Assembly: GCA_040437565.1 (NCBI GenBank)
Contig: JBDOQK010000068.1
Span: 1 to 64,000, forward strand
DNA length: 64,000 bases
Origin: Albugo candida
Taxonomy: Eukaryota > Oomycota > Peronosporomycetes > Albuginales
Direction: 5' to 3'
Shown: in pieces, positions 34,839-45,985 of the stretch
Layout of the letters: each line of letters opens with the position of its first letter
Numbering within the stretch: the stretch's first letter is position 1
Position numbers and translations under genes: made by a program
The notes under the pieces: generated by a model
What the model was told of the DNA's origin: nothing
Seen by the model: only the letters and a program-made list of their open reading frames with translations
Databases searched by the model: none

Positions 34839-36873
34839 ATGAGTGGCAATGCACCTCCACCAAAAATAAAGTTTTTCTTGCGTGGGAAGGAGGTTTGTGG
34901 AATTTCAAACCACACATCGCATTCTCTAACCATATTTCTTTCCAAAGGGTGTCGAAGCGATTTGGGGTCCTTCTTGTACGCAGAGAAACTTTGAAGAAGG
35001 AAAACCCATCCAAGACGAGGACTTTGGCACGCCTCACGCAGACCACATTGAATTCACACCGAACGGCACGAAGGCTGTGCTCGTGGACACGCAGAAGGGA
35101 TTTAGTGTCCACTGCACCGAAACGTACGTCGATAGAAAGCCTCTGTGCGCTCTGATCTGACCGAAATACGGAGCAGGTCGAAGGTATCCTTACAAGTATC
35201 GCATCCAGGAATCCAAGCAATCGCGTGGTCTCCGCTTGGAAACTATTTGCTGACGTGGGAGCGGTATCAGAAAGATTCTGAAGCCGATAATCTTCTCATT
35301 TGGGACGCAATCAATGGATATATCGTGGGCCAATTCCCCCAGCGACAATATGCTCGAGACGTGATACCTTTGCGTGCTTGAAAGTGCGTGAAGTCGATAC
35401 TAATTCGCTTTGTAGAATTGGCCGTTTGTGGAGTGGTCCTTTGACGAAGTCATTTGTTGCCGCCAAACAGCGAATGGAGTCATGATATACAGCGGGAATG
35501 AATTCTCTAAAAGCCTCGGTCATATCAATCTTCCGGTGCGTTCTTTCGAAAGCGTGTTCCAAACTGATTTTCTTCCTTAGAATGCTCGATCATTTAGTAT
35601 TTCTCCGACAGGCAATCCATACAAAGTGGCCATATTCGTCCCTGAAAAGAGTGGAAAACCCGCAAGTGTTAAAATATTTGAGTATCCCAATCATTTGAAT
35701 GCTTCTGTGGCTTCCAAGTCATTTTATAAAGCTCAGGAAGTCACGTTGAAGTGGTCTCCAAATGGCACGTCATTGATCATTGAGACCCGAACGGATGTCG
35801 ACACTTCAGGAAAGTCGTATTATGGCGAGACTGGACTCTTCTTCCTCCAAACAGATGGTCAATATGACTGTATTGTTCCATTGATGAAGGAAGGGCAAGT
35901 GCATGATGTTCAATGGGATCCTACAGGTCGAGGTTTTGTGGTTCTTGCAGGTGCGATGCCATCGAGCGCGACACTATACGATCAAAAAGCAAATCCGATA
36001 TTTGACTTTGGCACAGCGTCACGAAATCATATCAGTTGGAGTCCTCACGGTCGATTCTTGTGTCTTGCTGGCTTTGGGAATTTGGCTGGAGATATGGATT
36101 TTTGGGATCGAAATAAGCTCAAGAAAATGGGATCAGCCAACTCGAATTCAGCCACCTGTCACACGTGGTCTCCCGACAGTCGATACTTTGTGACGGCAAC
36201 TACTTTTCCGCGTTTGCGTGTGGATAATGGGTACAAAATCTTCACGTATGACGGTGCCGGCCCCATTTTCCACGAGGAACGCAAAGAGCTGTACGAACTT
36301 AAATTTCGACCTGCGGCAGTTGGAGTGTACCCGAATCGACCACAATCTCCTCGAAGGAAAACCGATGACGATACTTTAGCTCCTGAACACACTCCGGCAA
36401 AGCCACAAGCGTATCGCCCGCCTCGTTCGACGGGGGCGCTTTCCGCGATGATGAAAAGCGAAGAAACGGGTCCAAGAAAACTGGACAAGGTTCGATTTCA
36501 TACACCGGTTCCAGCAGTCAAAGTTGCCGGGATCGCTCCTTCTATCATCCCTGGAATGTCTCCATTGATACCTAACGCACCAAAAAAGATCAGTAGGAGT
36601 GCACGGAAGAAGAAAGCCAAAGACAGCGCTGCAGCAAAAGTCGCCATTGAAAACGCACTCGCTCCGGTTTGTGCAGTCGAGTCGACTTGTGCGTCCTCGG
36701 AATTGTCAGAGGCTGAGAAGCAGAAAAAACTCAAAAATTTGGCAAAGAAAATGAAACAGATCGAAGCACTCAAAGATCGCCAAATTGCCGGAGAAAAGCT
36801 GAATGAAGATCAACAAGCAAAGCTGAAAGGGGAGGCTGATCTTCGGCACCAGATGGAGTGTCTGGGTATCTAA
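34839..36873 (+). CDS. EIF2A: Translation initiation factor eIF2A
   Basis: Five exons (34,839-34,892; 34,948-35,123; 35,177-35,360; 35,416-35,535; 35,581-36,873), with introns of 45-55 nt, give 608 aa, close to the usual length of about 585. The N-terminal two thirds form the eIF2A beta-propeller. HPGIQAIAWSPLGNYLLTW, the WPFVEWSFDE block, TCHTWSPDSRYFVTATT and the HEERKELYELKFRP segment are diagnostic. The C-terminus is a Lys-rich coiled coil (KKLKNLAKKMKQIEALKDRQ). This single-chain factor delivers initiator tRNA or supports non-AUG and stress initiation, and is distinct from the eIF2 alpha subunit. It starts 90 bp after the STIMATE-like gene and converges on the PDCD7-like gene with 29 bp between stops. 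Confidence 0.93.
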
Positions 36874-36902
36874 AGGTGAATATAGTGATTTCTCAAATAT
36901 TG

Positions 36903-38355
36903 TCATTTGTGAGCGAGATAACGCGCCCAAAAAGGTGATGGCTTGCTTGGTGGAACTACAAAGTGCTGCAGAAAAGTGAGTCATTAGCGACGTTGATAGA
37001 CTACTTGATCGTACAGGTGGGATGCGAGAAGAGCCTGGAGTGGTTCCAGGAGGAACAAGGTGCTGATCCCATGCTCGACGTATCGTAACCAGCTCATCAA
37101 AATCAATCGTTTTCGGGTCTTTGAACTGGATGCGGATCCGTGACTTGCTGGTAGTGTCACTTGAAGGCTTTGCGTCTTGAGATGAGTTTGGTGTATTGGT
37201 CGATGACTGAGACCTCACAATCTGTCGAGCCTCGTGTTTGAGCTTTTCGAGCTCTTGGAGGTTTATCCCTACCAGCATCATTGTGGGAAGAGAAATTGAG
37301 CTACAAGCCCGCAAGGCTTACCTTGACGTTTGGCCTTGATGTCGAGTAGCATCAGAACCATTCGCGCAGCTTTGACTGTGCTTTTACTGTGAATCACCTC
37401 GTTGTCCTCGACCTTATTTAGCTGGCTCATGCTCCTGTGCTTTTCTATATCCTCACTTGGGCTCTCCGTCGTGCTCTCGGGCTCCTTGGACCTATTCAGC
37501 TCACAGAGTCGATGTCTTCTTCGCTTGCGATAATTCTTCTTCTTTTGTATTTGTCTCAGGTAGCCGGTAAGAATTCTCATTTTATTTTCATCCAAATCGA
37601 TAGTTTGTTTACGTAAAGTTTCAAGTGTTTGTTTGACATTTTCACACTCGTTTCGTTTCTCACGAAGCACTGTATCGAATCCCAACTTTTGTTCTTTCTC
37701 TATTTCCATCAGCTCTCTTCCTTTTCGTACCAGCTCTTCTGTCAATTGCAGCATTCTGCGCACTATCGCACGGAAGACACTATATCCCAATCAAACGATC
37801 AGCTAATTCCTTCAATGCGTATCAGAGAAAAACTGACTCGAGACGAGGAGCATGCTGTCCAAGTCGTTCTTCCGAGTATCGAAGGTGTTTAGCGCGGAAT
37901 TCATTGAGCCATTTTGATTCCATTTCCGGTGAGAATGGAATGATAAAAGGTCGTTGCAAAGGCGGTCGGATGGGTCGATAGATTCCCTGCAGTTTTGGAG
38001 GCAGTAAAGTCGGAGGAACAGCGCCTATTCTATGTATCAAATGCGGTGGTGGATGGCCTGGTGGATGTGTGATTGTATTGTGCCAAGGTGTGCCGATGGA
38101 AGCATTGTATCGGTGATGATCGGCGGTAGAGATACGTCTCAAGTGTTGGCTCATTGCATGCAGCTTTCCGATTGAGATGATNNNNNNNNNNNNNNNNNNN
38201 NNNNNNNNNNNNNNNNNNNNNNNNNNNNNNNNNNNNNNNNNNNNNNNNNNNNNNNNNNNNNNNNNNNNNNNNNNNNNNNNNGCATGCAGCTTTCCGATTG
38301 AGATGATTGGCTGAATATGAGCTATTTTGATGCCTTCTGACCGTTGACCTTCCAT
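36903..38355 (-). CDS. PDCD7: PDCD7 / U11-U12 59K-like minor-spliceosome protein
   Basis: Four exons (38,355-37,838 with an internal gap; 37,779-37,322; 37,268-37,015; 36,965-36,903) stay in frame across introns of 58, 53 and 49 nt. The N-terminus is Pro-rich (THPPGHPPPHLIHR). The middle is a long basic coiled coil with a KKKNYRKRRRHRLCEL segment. The C-terminus reads LVTIRRAWDQHLVPPG, then SSRIPP spliced to HFVVPPSKPSPFWARYLAHK. The RRxWDQ(Y/H)LVP...IPxxxVxPP(x)PSxxxWA pattern is the signature end of human PDCD7, the 59K protein of the U11/U12 di-snRNP. The 100-N gap at 38,182 is flanked by an exact 26-bp repeat, so exon 1 is probably uninterrupted in reality. Confidence 0.82.
38182..38281. 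other. Assembly gap (100 N) with duplicated flanks
   Basis: Twenty-six bases (from GCATGCAGC to GAGATGAT) precede and follow the gap. It lies within exon 1 of the PDCD7-like gene. Confidence 0.88.
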
Positions 38356-41300
38356 ATGCACAATCTCTCGATTGTATTTGATCACAGAGAACGATTGAGA
38401 GGCTGTGATTCCCTCTGATAGTATGAAAACGTATGAGAGAAGATAGAAGCAAGCATTTGTGTGGAATAAATGTGCGCAAGTTCAGCTAACATTTCCGAAT
38501 AAGTGAAATCGAAGTTTCTATTGGAATGGCTTCATGGATTTGGTTTATCAATTTCCAAATTTTGGAGCTCGACAGCCTTAAATGATAGACTCAAATGGAG
38601 AGAGCTTAAGAAATTTAGCACGGGCGCGTGTTCATCCCTCTCCTATATCTATAATCATTTTCGGCACTTAGTCCTCTCCTTTCAACAACAAAGCGGACAC
38701 AACAAGAACCCGCTGCTTTACCCGCTGATGTTCGTTCTAACAGCTTGCTTCCCAAAAATTGGAGCTGCCTCAACCTGTGGATTTTTCGGGAAGATAGTCG
38801 ATAGAGTATCAAGACAGCAAGCACGACCCATATCAATTTCGGTGCAAGATTCAGTACTCTCCAATGACGAAAGTAGGATCTTTTTACTACGTGGAATTCG
38901 CATGGTATCTGCTCATCGCTTCGATGCATGATCATTCCTTCTTATTCAAAGCAAGCTGTTTGTCGAGAATGCCTAACCATGCACAGTGAATTGTCGGCCC
39001 TTTGGATATCTCTCTTCTATCACAGAGATATGTAAAGATCGACTGAGTCGTTCATCTTTTGTAGCCTTTACGAGTCCCCAAACAATTTTTTTTGAGCTGT
39101 GGGAAAACGTTCTGCACAGAAATGAAACGTTGGGAATCGAGCCATTGTCAAGGAAAAGAAAGTCATTTTCCAATGCAGAGATGTGTTTTAGAGCAGCCAA
39201 ACGAGAAGCACAGTGATACGAAAGAAACGCATGCAGTTTCGTATGAATTACCTAAAAGCTCGGAAGACCGCACACATTAAACTTGTTTTAAAGATCGAAA
39301 TTCTCAATGGAAGTCTTCACACAGGTCAATGCACTGAGGAACTTACAGCTTGAAGTCCTTGTCTGCATCAAAATGGATCCAAAGAGCAAGCAGTTCTTGA
39401 ACATACAAATGTGTGAAAAACGATCAAAGCTGCGGTATATTCATGCAAAACTGGCTTTTGCATATATCGGTCTGCAATGCTTCGAAAAGGCAGGAATTTT
39501 TCCTAGAAACGCAAAACTTCCTGTCATGAGCTCACAAAGAATTCGCTCTTAGCTGCTCAGCGTGACGTCACTTTGCAACTATCGATTCCTCCACAGTATC
39601 AATTCATGTATTAGGAACAACATTCGGTCAGCACGTAACGTTATCGGGTTTATGCAGCATATGAGCCCCTCGCTAAAATGACAAATTAAACACAGGAGGA
39701 TACGTTGCTGTGTCAGACACCATCAACTACTCTCAAATCAGGTGTTGGATAACGATTGCTCGAGTTTTACTCTAACGAGCATCGAACGCAACTCAAGCGT
39801 TCTTTGATTTATGCGGTAAAAGGCATGAATATAATGTGAGAAATATACGTGGTGAGACAGAAAGACAGTATATCAGTGCATTTGATGCAGCTAAATAACA
39901 TTGCCGGACATCGTGAAAGATATGCAACAAAGGAAATGAAGTTTGGCATCAAAGGTAAATATCAGCCTCGGTCTACACAGTTGAGCTGTATTGAAGTGGA
40001 ATCCATGTTTCGATGTATCATTTTACTGGATAGTACCCAATAGCCATAGAATCACACCAGTCCAGAGGTACTCTTTCTGATTTACATATGTACTGTGCTA
40101 CATTAGAGCTCTGACCCGGGCATGCTGGCGATTTGTACCCGCTTGTGCGTGAACGGATTAGTGAATACATTTCGATTTGAGTATATTTTCGTGAAGTCGT
40201 CGAGTATCATGGCAGACACGCGCTTTTTTGACAGGCTTACCGATGAAATGGAGCAGAAATCTTATAATTCCAAAGCGATGTTTTCGGTCTGATAGTGAAG
40301 TCGAAAATGGTTTCAATGCGAGTAATATCACGCACATCGACAAATTAGAAGGCGCTTTGTAATCAGAGAATTCTGAATCGAACGAAGAACGCGTTAAGCT
40401 CACTCAGCTCCATTCCTATCACACTGTTTTTCCCTAAAGAGGATAATATGCCATGATGACAGGCAAGCCGTTTTAATGAAATCAATCACTTTCAAGCAAT
40501 ATTCAGTAACAATATGCTCTGGTACGACCATCACTCGAGGCAATTGTCTGAGTCTGTGGATTCTTGCATGTTATTACCATCATTGGAACAGACTATCGAT
40601 GCTTTGGCCACGATGATCAGCTCTAGATTCAAACAATTAGTGCTGAACATTTGTACAAAATGAGACTAGTAGCATGTGATCAGTTGAAGGTGTCTATATT
40701 ACTAGAATTGGACTAAATGACTTCTCTCCATGCCCAAGGTACATTCAGTAATGAAGATATACATGTCTTGCTATTACCAGTCATTTAGACACAGCAGTAA
40801 CTTGATCACCTTGAGCGCGTATATATGATGTACAATATTGGATGTCCTAACAGCGAAAACTCGGACTCCAAAATCAGGATCAGGTGCTGGATCGTAATGT
40901 TACCAGCATCGAAAAACCGCTGCACCAACACCAAAAACTCTCAAAGCATGAAAATCATAAGGAGAGCACGAAAGTGTTACAGCAAGTTGCTAAGGTACGG
41001 AGGACCTCGCATTCCCCGACACCTGGCTAAATGACCTACGCACCCGCGACATCCAGCCGCTAATACAGCTGTGCCATCGATCTGTTTGGGATCGCTACAC
41101 CCCATCCAGCATTATTCCAATAAGTCTACTTGCCTTGGAATTGAGCACTGAAAGGTAATCAATTATGAAAAATGATAATTCTAAAACTCTATAGGAAATT
41201 ACGTGTGGTAATACTTCCACGAGCAGCAGCAATAGAAATGATCTCACTGACAAAACGAGGCAAATAGACGTTTATTCGAATTACCTGCGGACAGGTCGAT

Positions 41301-41361
41301 AGCTTAGCGACAAATGGGCTACACCATTCATATTTTCCAAGCTTATAGGGCGTGATACGCT
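38356..41361. other. Three-kilobase stretch without a recognised gene
   Basis: The largest frames (38,503-38,931 plus; 38,973-39,200 minus; 39,307-39,552 plus; 40,158-40,403 minus) match nothing I recognise and have no signal peptide. The texture is like decayed repeat DNA rather than the compact genes on either side, but I could not name an element. Confidence 0.5.
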
Positions 41362-42519
41362 CTACAGAAATGCAAGAAGAATTAAAGTAATAATGAGCGT
41401 ATTCAAATCCTGTAGGCCTCTGGCACTCGAAATTTCGTCCTGTGGCGTGACAGTTGATTTTCGGACAGTGGGTCGATCGCATTGAGCCCCATTCCATCCA
41501 TGAGTACATACACATGTCCCTCCTTGTGCATCCGTCCCGTGAAAGCCTTCAGGAGCATTCTTAGTTTGGCTGCTCACAGGCGTCGAGACGATAGGCTTAT
41601 TGACTCGTGGATCGTTCTCTTTTAGAATTGGAGCTGACTTCTCTAAAGAAATCGATTTCGACTGTGTGGAAGCGATCGATGTGCTTGTATTTAGGACTGA
41701 CAGAATTCTCGGTAGTCTTCTAATTGCCATAGTACAATTTCCCTTACCATTACATGCTTTCGGAGAAGAAGTTTCACAGAAGGCGCATTGATTGCCAGTC
41801 GTTCCTTCTTCACACTCACATTCTTGTTTGGTTAAATTACAGGTGCCTGCAGCACATTGACCTTCATTCGTGCATCGATTCGAGTCGATCTGCTGACAAA
41901 ACTTCCCTGTGTACCCGACATTACACAAACAGGTGTAATTCATAGATCCTTGGTTTTTGGGCCCACAGGTTCCTTGTCCGGAACAAAGCACATCTGTTAC
42001 ATTGGGATTGATACAGGATTCCGATATGATGGTGGGGTAATCCAACAACTTTGCCAATTTTTCAGAGCTTGATTTCTTCTCAAATAGAAGACGCTTTTCC
42101 CGGACGAGACAATCGACACATCCGTAAATCACACCGACAGAGTCGCCAGAGCCATCTGGAAGCTTGAGACAATCCACTCTGCCTTTTTTCTTTTCATCAG
42201 CGTCGTCGGCACATTTTGCATCCGGGAGGATGTACGCACAAACAGAGCTGATGGATTTATAGGATGTGGGCCATGTAGAGAAGCTGGGGCAAAGGCCGGG
42301 TGTGGTTCCTGTGCAAGTGTCTCCCGGATGGACGTTGGGTAAGCACTGCTTAACATCTTTGACCCGTTCTCGAGTGGTTTGGACACTCACGCACGCATAG
42401 TTGGGAGCTTTTCTTCGGCAAGTGGTATCGTCCTTACATTGGCCCGGCATATTGGATCGTGAATGAGCCTCAAAAGAGGTCCAAGAGAGTATGAGGACGA
42501 CAATTGCTGGAGAACGCAT
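41362..42519 (-). CDS. Secreted EGF-like, probably GPI-anchored surface protein
   Basis: A 385-aa single-exon protein. The ATG at 42,519 begins MRSPAIVVLILSWTSFEAHS, a signal peptide. The reading frame extends 9 codons upstream but only to a non-ATG codon. Residues about 25-150 are Cys-rich without a known family. About 190-270 hold EGF-like modules (CSGQGTCG...YTCLCNVGYTGKFC and CNLTKQECECEEGTTGNQC), followed by a Thr/Ser-rich stretch and a final EGF half-module (GGTCVCTHGWNGAQC). The C-terminus ends in a short hydrophobic run (LNTLIITLILLAFL) after a small polar spacer, as in a GPI attachment signal. The likely place is the cell surface or cell wall. The ligand is unknown. It is divergent from the CENATAC-like gene. 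Confidence 0.85.
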   Translation of the reverse strand: MRSPAIVVLILSWTSFEAHSRSNMPGQCKDDTTCRRKAPNYACVSVQTTRERVKDVKQCLPNVHPGDTCTGTTPGLCPSFSTWPTSYKSISSVCAYILPDAKCADDADEKKKGRVDCLKLPDGSGDSVGVIYGCVDCLVREKRLLFEKKSSSEKLAKLLDYPTIISESCINPNVTDVLCSGQGTCGPKNQGSMNYTCLCNVGYTGKFCQQIDSNRCTNEGQCAAGTCNLTKQECECEEGTTGNQCAFCETSSPKACNGKGNCTMAIRRLPRILSVLNTSTSIASTQSKSISLEKSAPILKENDPRVNKPIVSTPVSSQTKNAPEGFHGTDAQGGTCVCTHGWNGAQCDRPTVRKSTVTPQDEISSARGLQDLNTLIITLILLAFL

Positions 42520-42934
42520 ACGATGAAATGACAGGAAACGGAGCAATGAGCGTCTTTATGAAGCGACGATCGGCAGTGAGAAGGTTGGAAGGTGTACTGC
42601 AACCACAATCGACGAAGACACGTAGACCGGCTGTCATGACATGCTAAAAACGAGACTATGACGTGGTTTTCGAAGAAATCCACTTGCCAGCGCATAAAGC
42701 ATCACTGAATCGACAGATTTAGTCATAAATTGGAAGGAATGGTACAGAGACCGAGCGAAATCTCGTGAGTAAAGGAGCGCAACGCGATGCATTTTCCTGT
42801 TACCTAATAAAAGTCTGATTCAATTTATCTGATTCGGATATGAGGTGGAGTCTGAGTCTGATTCATAGTATCTGATTTCGAGTCTGGGTTTGATAATCAC
42901 AAGTGAGTCTGACAACATCTGAATCTGAGTCCTA
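42520..42934. promoter_or_regulatory. Divergent upstream region with TCTGAKTC repeats
   Basis: This 415-bp region separates the starts of the EGF-like gene (-) and the CENATAC-like gene (+). Its right part (about 42,812-42,920) contains at least eight loosely spaced copies of an AGTCTGAK or TCTGATTC-type motif, ending about 15 bp before the ATG at 42,935. Whether this is regulatory or a simple-sequence remnant cannot be told from one copy. Confidence 0.45.
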
Positions 42935-44020
42935 ATGGACGTCATTGACGTGCCGTTCTGCGATGTCTGTCGCCAGTCTGTTTATTCGCAAATATTCAAA
43001 AAGCACGCGTACACAAAAAAGCATCAAGCGGCTGCTACCCGTTTGCTCCAATCAGCTGTTGATCGATTTGAGCGGCAATGCGATACGCTGACAAACTCGC
43101 CTTTCAAATACTCGTGTCCGTTTTGCCAAATGAGTTTGTACGATCCCGAAACATTCCTCACACATTTCCAATGCGAACGTCATCAAACGAAAATGCGTGT
43201 CTTCTGCGTTCGTAATCGTTGCGATCCGCATCGAACGTACCGTCAGAAGCTGACGCTTTCGGCTCCACGAGCGCGTCATGTAAGCGCGTCATCATTCACT
43301 GTATGCATCACTTGACTTCCTCTAGCTCCGAATCGCTCTAGATACCGCACCTAGTGAGCAACATAGCGAACCCAAACAAAGTGCGGCTCCACAATCGTCG
43401 ACTCTTCCATCACAAAATGAGGCAAAAGCAAGTCGAAAGAACTCTTCGACGCTGATACTTCAGCGACCTGAAGGAATCCATCGTGTGACTGAATATGCTG
43501 AGGGAATTGGTCTCGTCAAGATTCCACGACTTGCGTGGAATGCCAATGTCGGGAATGTGTACACTTCAGTGTTACCTCCATGGATGGAGGCTGAGCAAAC
43601 GCAAGTCTCAACTGATTCTGCAAAGACTCGACAGAAACGGAAGGCCGCACAACTTTGGAGTCGATCGGAAAAGAACGATATCTTCGCACAACTTGCTGAG
43701 GAAAAGTACACACCCGATTGGCTACCGAATTTTGGAGCGGTTTGGCAATCGGGTCCTCGATCTAAGACCAAACGTGATTTTATGCAAAAGATAAAAGCTG
43801 AGTCCATGCAGATGGATAAAAGGGTACCACACGCGATCAAACCTCCATGCGTTTCTTCACAACAGCAAGCTACCGAACGTATTCCTGCAGAGCAGATTCT
43901 GGTACGTGTACTTTCCTGAACGCGCCATTTGATAATAACTCTTGTTAGGACCACGAAAAACAACGTCTTCTGCTTCAAAAAGAAAAACTTCGAGCCAAAT
44001 TGGCAAAGACGCAAAGATAA
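42935..44020 (+). CDS. CENATAC: CENATAC/CCDC84-like minor-spliceosome protein
   Basis: Three exons (42,935-43,279; 43,326-43,901; 43,949-44,020), with introns of 46 and 47 nt, give 330 aa, similar to human CENATAC (332 aa). The N-terminus has a paired zinc-finger region: FCDVCRQSVYSQIFKKH with KKH, then CPFCQMSL...HFQCERH. The middle has IGLVKIPRLAWNANVGNVYTS followed by PPWM, matching the conserved GVGNIHSGATPPWM block. Then comes DWLPNFGAVWQSGPRSKTKR, matching [21 protein letters not shown]. The human protein is part of the U4atac/U6atac.U5 tri-snRNP and promotes splicing of AT-AN minor introns. The gene converges on NAA10 with 32 bp between stops. Confidence 0.88.
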
Positions 44021-44052
44021 GCACTTTTGGTATTCTTTTTATGGTGTACAAA

Positions 44053-44770
44053 TCAACTGGATTCAACTTTGGCAGCATCTTTTTCCTCCATGATTTTTTG
44101 GAACTTGTTTGTTCGAGAAGCAAAAGCCTGTGAGCATTTCTCCGAAAAGGATTTCCGCATATCGTAAGCATCTTCACCATCAGCGTAGTATCCACTTTCA
44201 ATATCGTATACTCTACAACGAATATCGTCAGTATTTGGACACCTGGCTACGCCCGTTCTATTTACTGATATTGCAACGTATGGCGGTACAAGTGGATGGC
44301 GGCTTCATTACTTTCTCGTACGTGCAGCGACACGTACTCTGCTGCAAAGTTCTCCACCATTGCGCGCTCTATTCAGGTGCTTTGTGAACCAATCAGAACT
44401 CATGTGCAAATACGGTATTACGCGCAGCTTTCATCAGGTTTGTGGCGATTCCACACTTTCGGTGCGTTCGAAGAACCGCCAGGGATGTGATATGACCGTG
44501 TGGAACGGATGCTTCCTCCTCCATTTTGGCTAAGACGTATCCGACGATTTTTCCATTGCTACTTTCTGCGACGTACAGTAGTTGCGGCCATGACATGATG
44601 TGGTAGAGGTAATATTTCATTTGGTAATTTTCAGGGAGACACCATAGATTGGTATGTTGCATTTGTATCAAGTCATTCACCTATAGTTCCATTACGATAC
44701 AAATTGGTATTTTGAGCTTGTTATAATTGAATAGTGAGATCGTTACCGTGGCATTCCGAATGCAAACCAT
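44053..44770 (-). CDS. NAA10: N-alpha-acetyltransferase 10 (NatA catalytic subunit)
   Basis: Four exons (44,770-44,747; 44,680-44,422; 44,368-44,266; 44,212-44,053), with introns of 66, 53 and 53 nt, give 181 aa. The tiny first exon encodes MVCIRNAT, which joins [20 protein letters not shown], matching the start of animal and yeast Naa10. Further hallmarks are [30 protein letters not shown] and HGHITSLAV. The acetyl-CoA loop is RTHRKCGIA, followed by [20 protein letters not shown] and [12 protein letters not shown]. With Naa15 it acetylates N-termini of nascent chains at the ribosome. All splice joins keep the conserved sequence, so the model is firm. Confidence 0.95.
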
Positions 44771-44987
44771 CGGATTTATTTGTGCAATTGTAATAACGTT
44801 TATTAGACTGATTATTATTGAAATAAACCACTAAGATCCGACACACACTGATAACCGATCCGTTGGGTCCAGATCTGATTCTGTGTTGAATATCGCGATA
44901 TCCAGTTTATCAACTGATTCTTGTTTTCTCACGTTATTAGACTTTATGTTACTAACAGAAAAGGAGTTGTTTTATAACTGCTTCACG
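44771..44987. other. Short intergenic region
   Basis: This 217-bp region lies between the NAA10 start and the stop of the short-chain dehydrogenase, both on the minus strand. It is AT-rich, with no feature seen. Confidence 0.5.
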
Positions 44988-45764
44988 TTACAATTTCGCC
45001 AAAGGCAAACGAAATGACGCGCGTATGTGTCCTCCATCAGCGACAATAACGATTCCTGTGATCCATTCAGACGCTCTCGACGCCAGAAATAGTGCCACTC
45101 CAGCTATATCTTTGCTGTCACCACAGCGTCCTAATGGAAGCGTTCTACCCATGTTGTTGAATGAGGAGGCCGCAGCACTGCGAATGATCTCAGTCATATC
45201 AGTTGGTATCACACCTGGCGCGATCGCATTTACATTGATGTGTCCTCCATTAGGTCTTCGAGCGAGCTTCGCTGCCAGAACTCGTGTCAAATGATGAAGT
45301 GCTGCTTTAGATGCATCGTACGCCATNNNNNNNNNNNNNNNNNNNNNNNNNNNNNNNNNNNNNNNNNNNNNNNNNNNNNNNNNNNNNNNNNNNNNNNNNN
45401 NNNNNNNNNNNNNNNNNNNNNNNNNNTGTTGACAAGTACGTCTAATTTGGACTCGTACGAAGCGAATTGCTGCGCGAGGTGTGCGCATCCTTTCTCTGAA
45501 CTGATGTCTCCTTGTAGCTACGTACTTGTGGTCAAATGCTTTGAACATGGATGTGGAAATTCCACTCACCGCTATACATGTTCCAGGACCTTGATGCTTA
45601 AGTTCCGCAGCAGCTTTCTTGCAAGAGGCGTAATTGCGCGATGCAATGTACACTTTGGCGCCATTCCTCACAAATCCATCAGCAATCATTCTTCCGATTC
45701 CCCTCCCCCCGCCTGTGACCAGCACGATTTTATCACTTACGCTAAAGAGGTTGGAGACTTCCAT
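44988..45764 (-). CDS. Short-chain dehydrogenase/reductase, interrupted by a gap
   Basis: Exon 1 (45,764-45,570) carries the Rossmann NADP-binding motif VTGGGRGIGR at residues 16-25. A 52-nt intron (45,569-45,518) leads to exon 2, which gives CIALQGDISSEKG across the join, then ESKLDVLVNN up to the gap. After the gap come the active-site YDASK and the INVNAIAPGVIPTDMT block typical of the RhlG/3-oxoacyl-ACP-reductase-like branch. Here the flanks of the 100-N run do not overlap. About 60 residues around the catalytic Ser are missing, so sequence really is absent. The substrate cannot be inferred. Confidence 0.85.
   Translation of the reverse strand: MEVSNLFSVSDKIVLVTGGGRGIGRMIADGFVRNGAKVYIASRNYASCKKAAAELKHQGPGTCIAVSGISTSMFKAFDHKYVATRRHQFRERMRTPRAAIRFVRVQIRRTCQXXXXXXXXXXXXXXXXXXXXXXXXXXXXXXXXXXMAYDASKAALHHLTRVLAAKLARRPNGGHINVNAIAPGVIPTDMTEIIRSAAASSFNNMGRTLPLGRCGDSKDIAGVALFLASRASEWITGIVIVADGGHIRASFRLPLAKL
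45327..45426. other. Assembly gap (100 N), sequence truly missing
   Basis: Unlike the other gaps, no shared sequence is seen on its two sides. The interrupted dehydrogenase lacks a segment expected to be roughly 180-200 bp, so 100 is a nominal length. Confidence 0.7.
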
Positions 45765-45985
45765 ATTTAAAATGAGCTCAAGTTCAACATAAGAAATATC
45801 TGATCTTTATGAATCGTACTTAACAAGAGTGGCTAAACTAGGTGCAACTTCTTTCTAGAATGTTTGTTTTCTATGAAATCGAAAGAAAGAATGCGGATTA
45901 AAGATATCGTACTTCAACTTTAATTCTAATCTCGAATCTCATGCTTTTACATTAATAAAACTGATAAGAATCGGAGCTTTGCCAG

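Noticed and set aside
43460-44014. A 184-aa minus-strand ORF
   Set aside because: It is antisense to the well-supported CENATAC-like exons 2 and 3.
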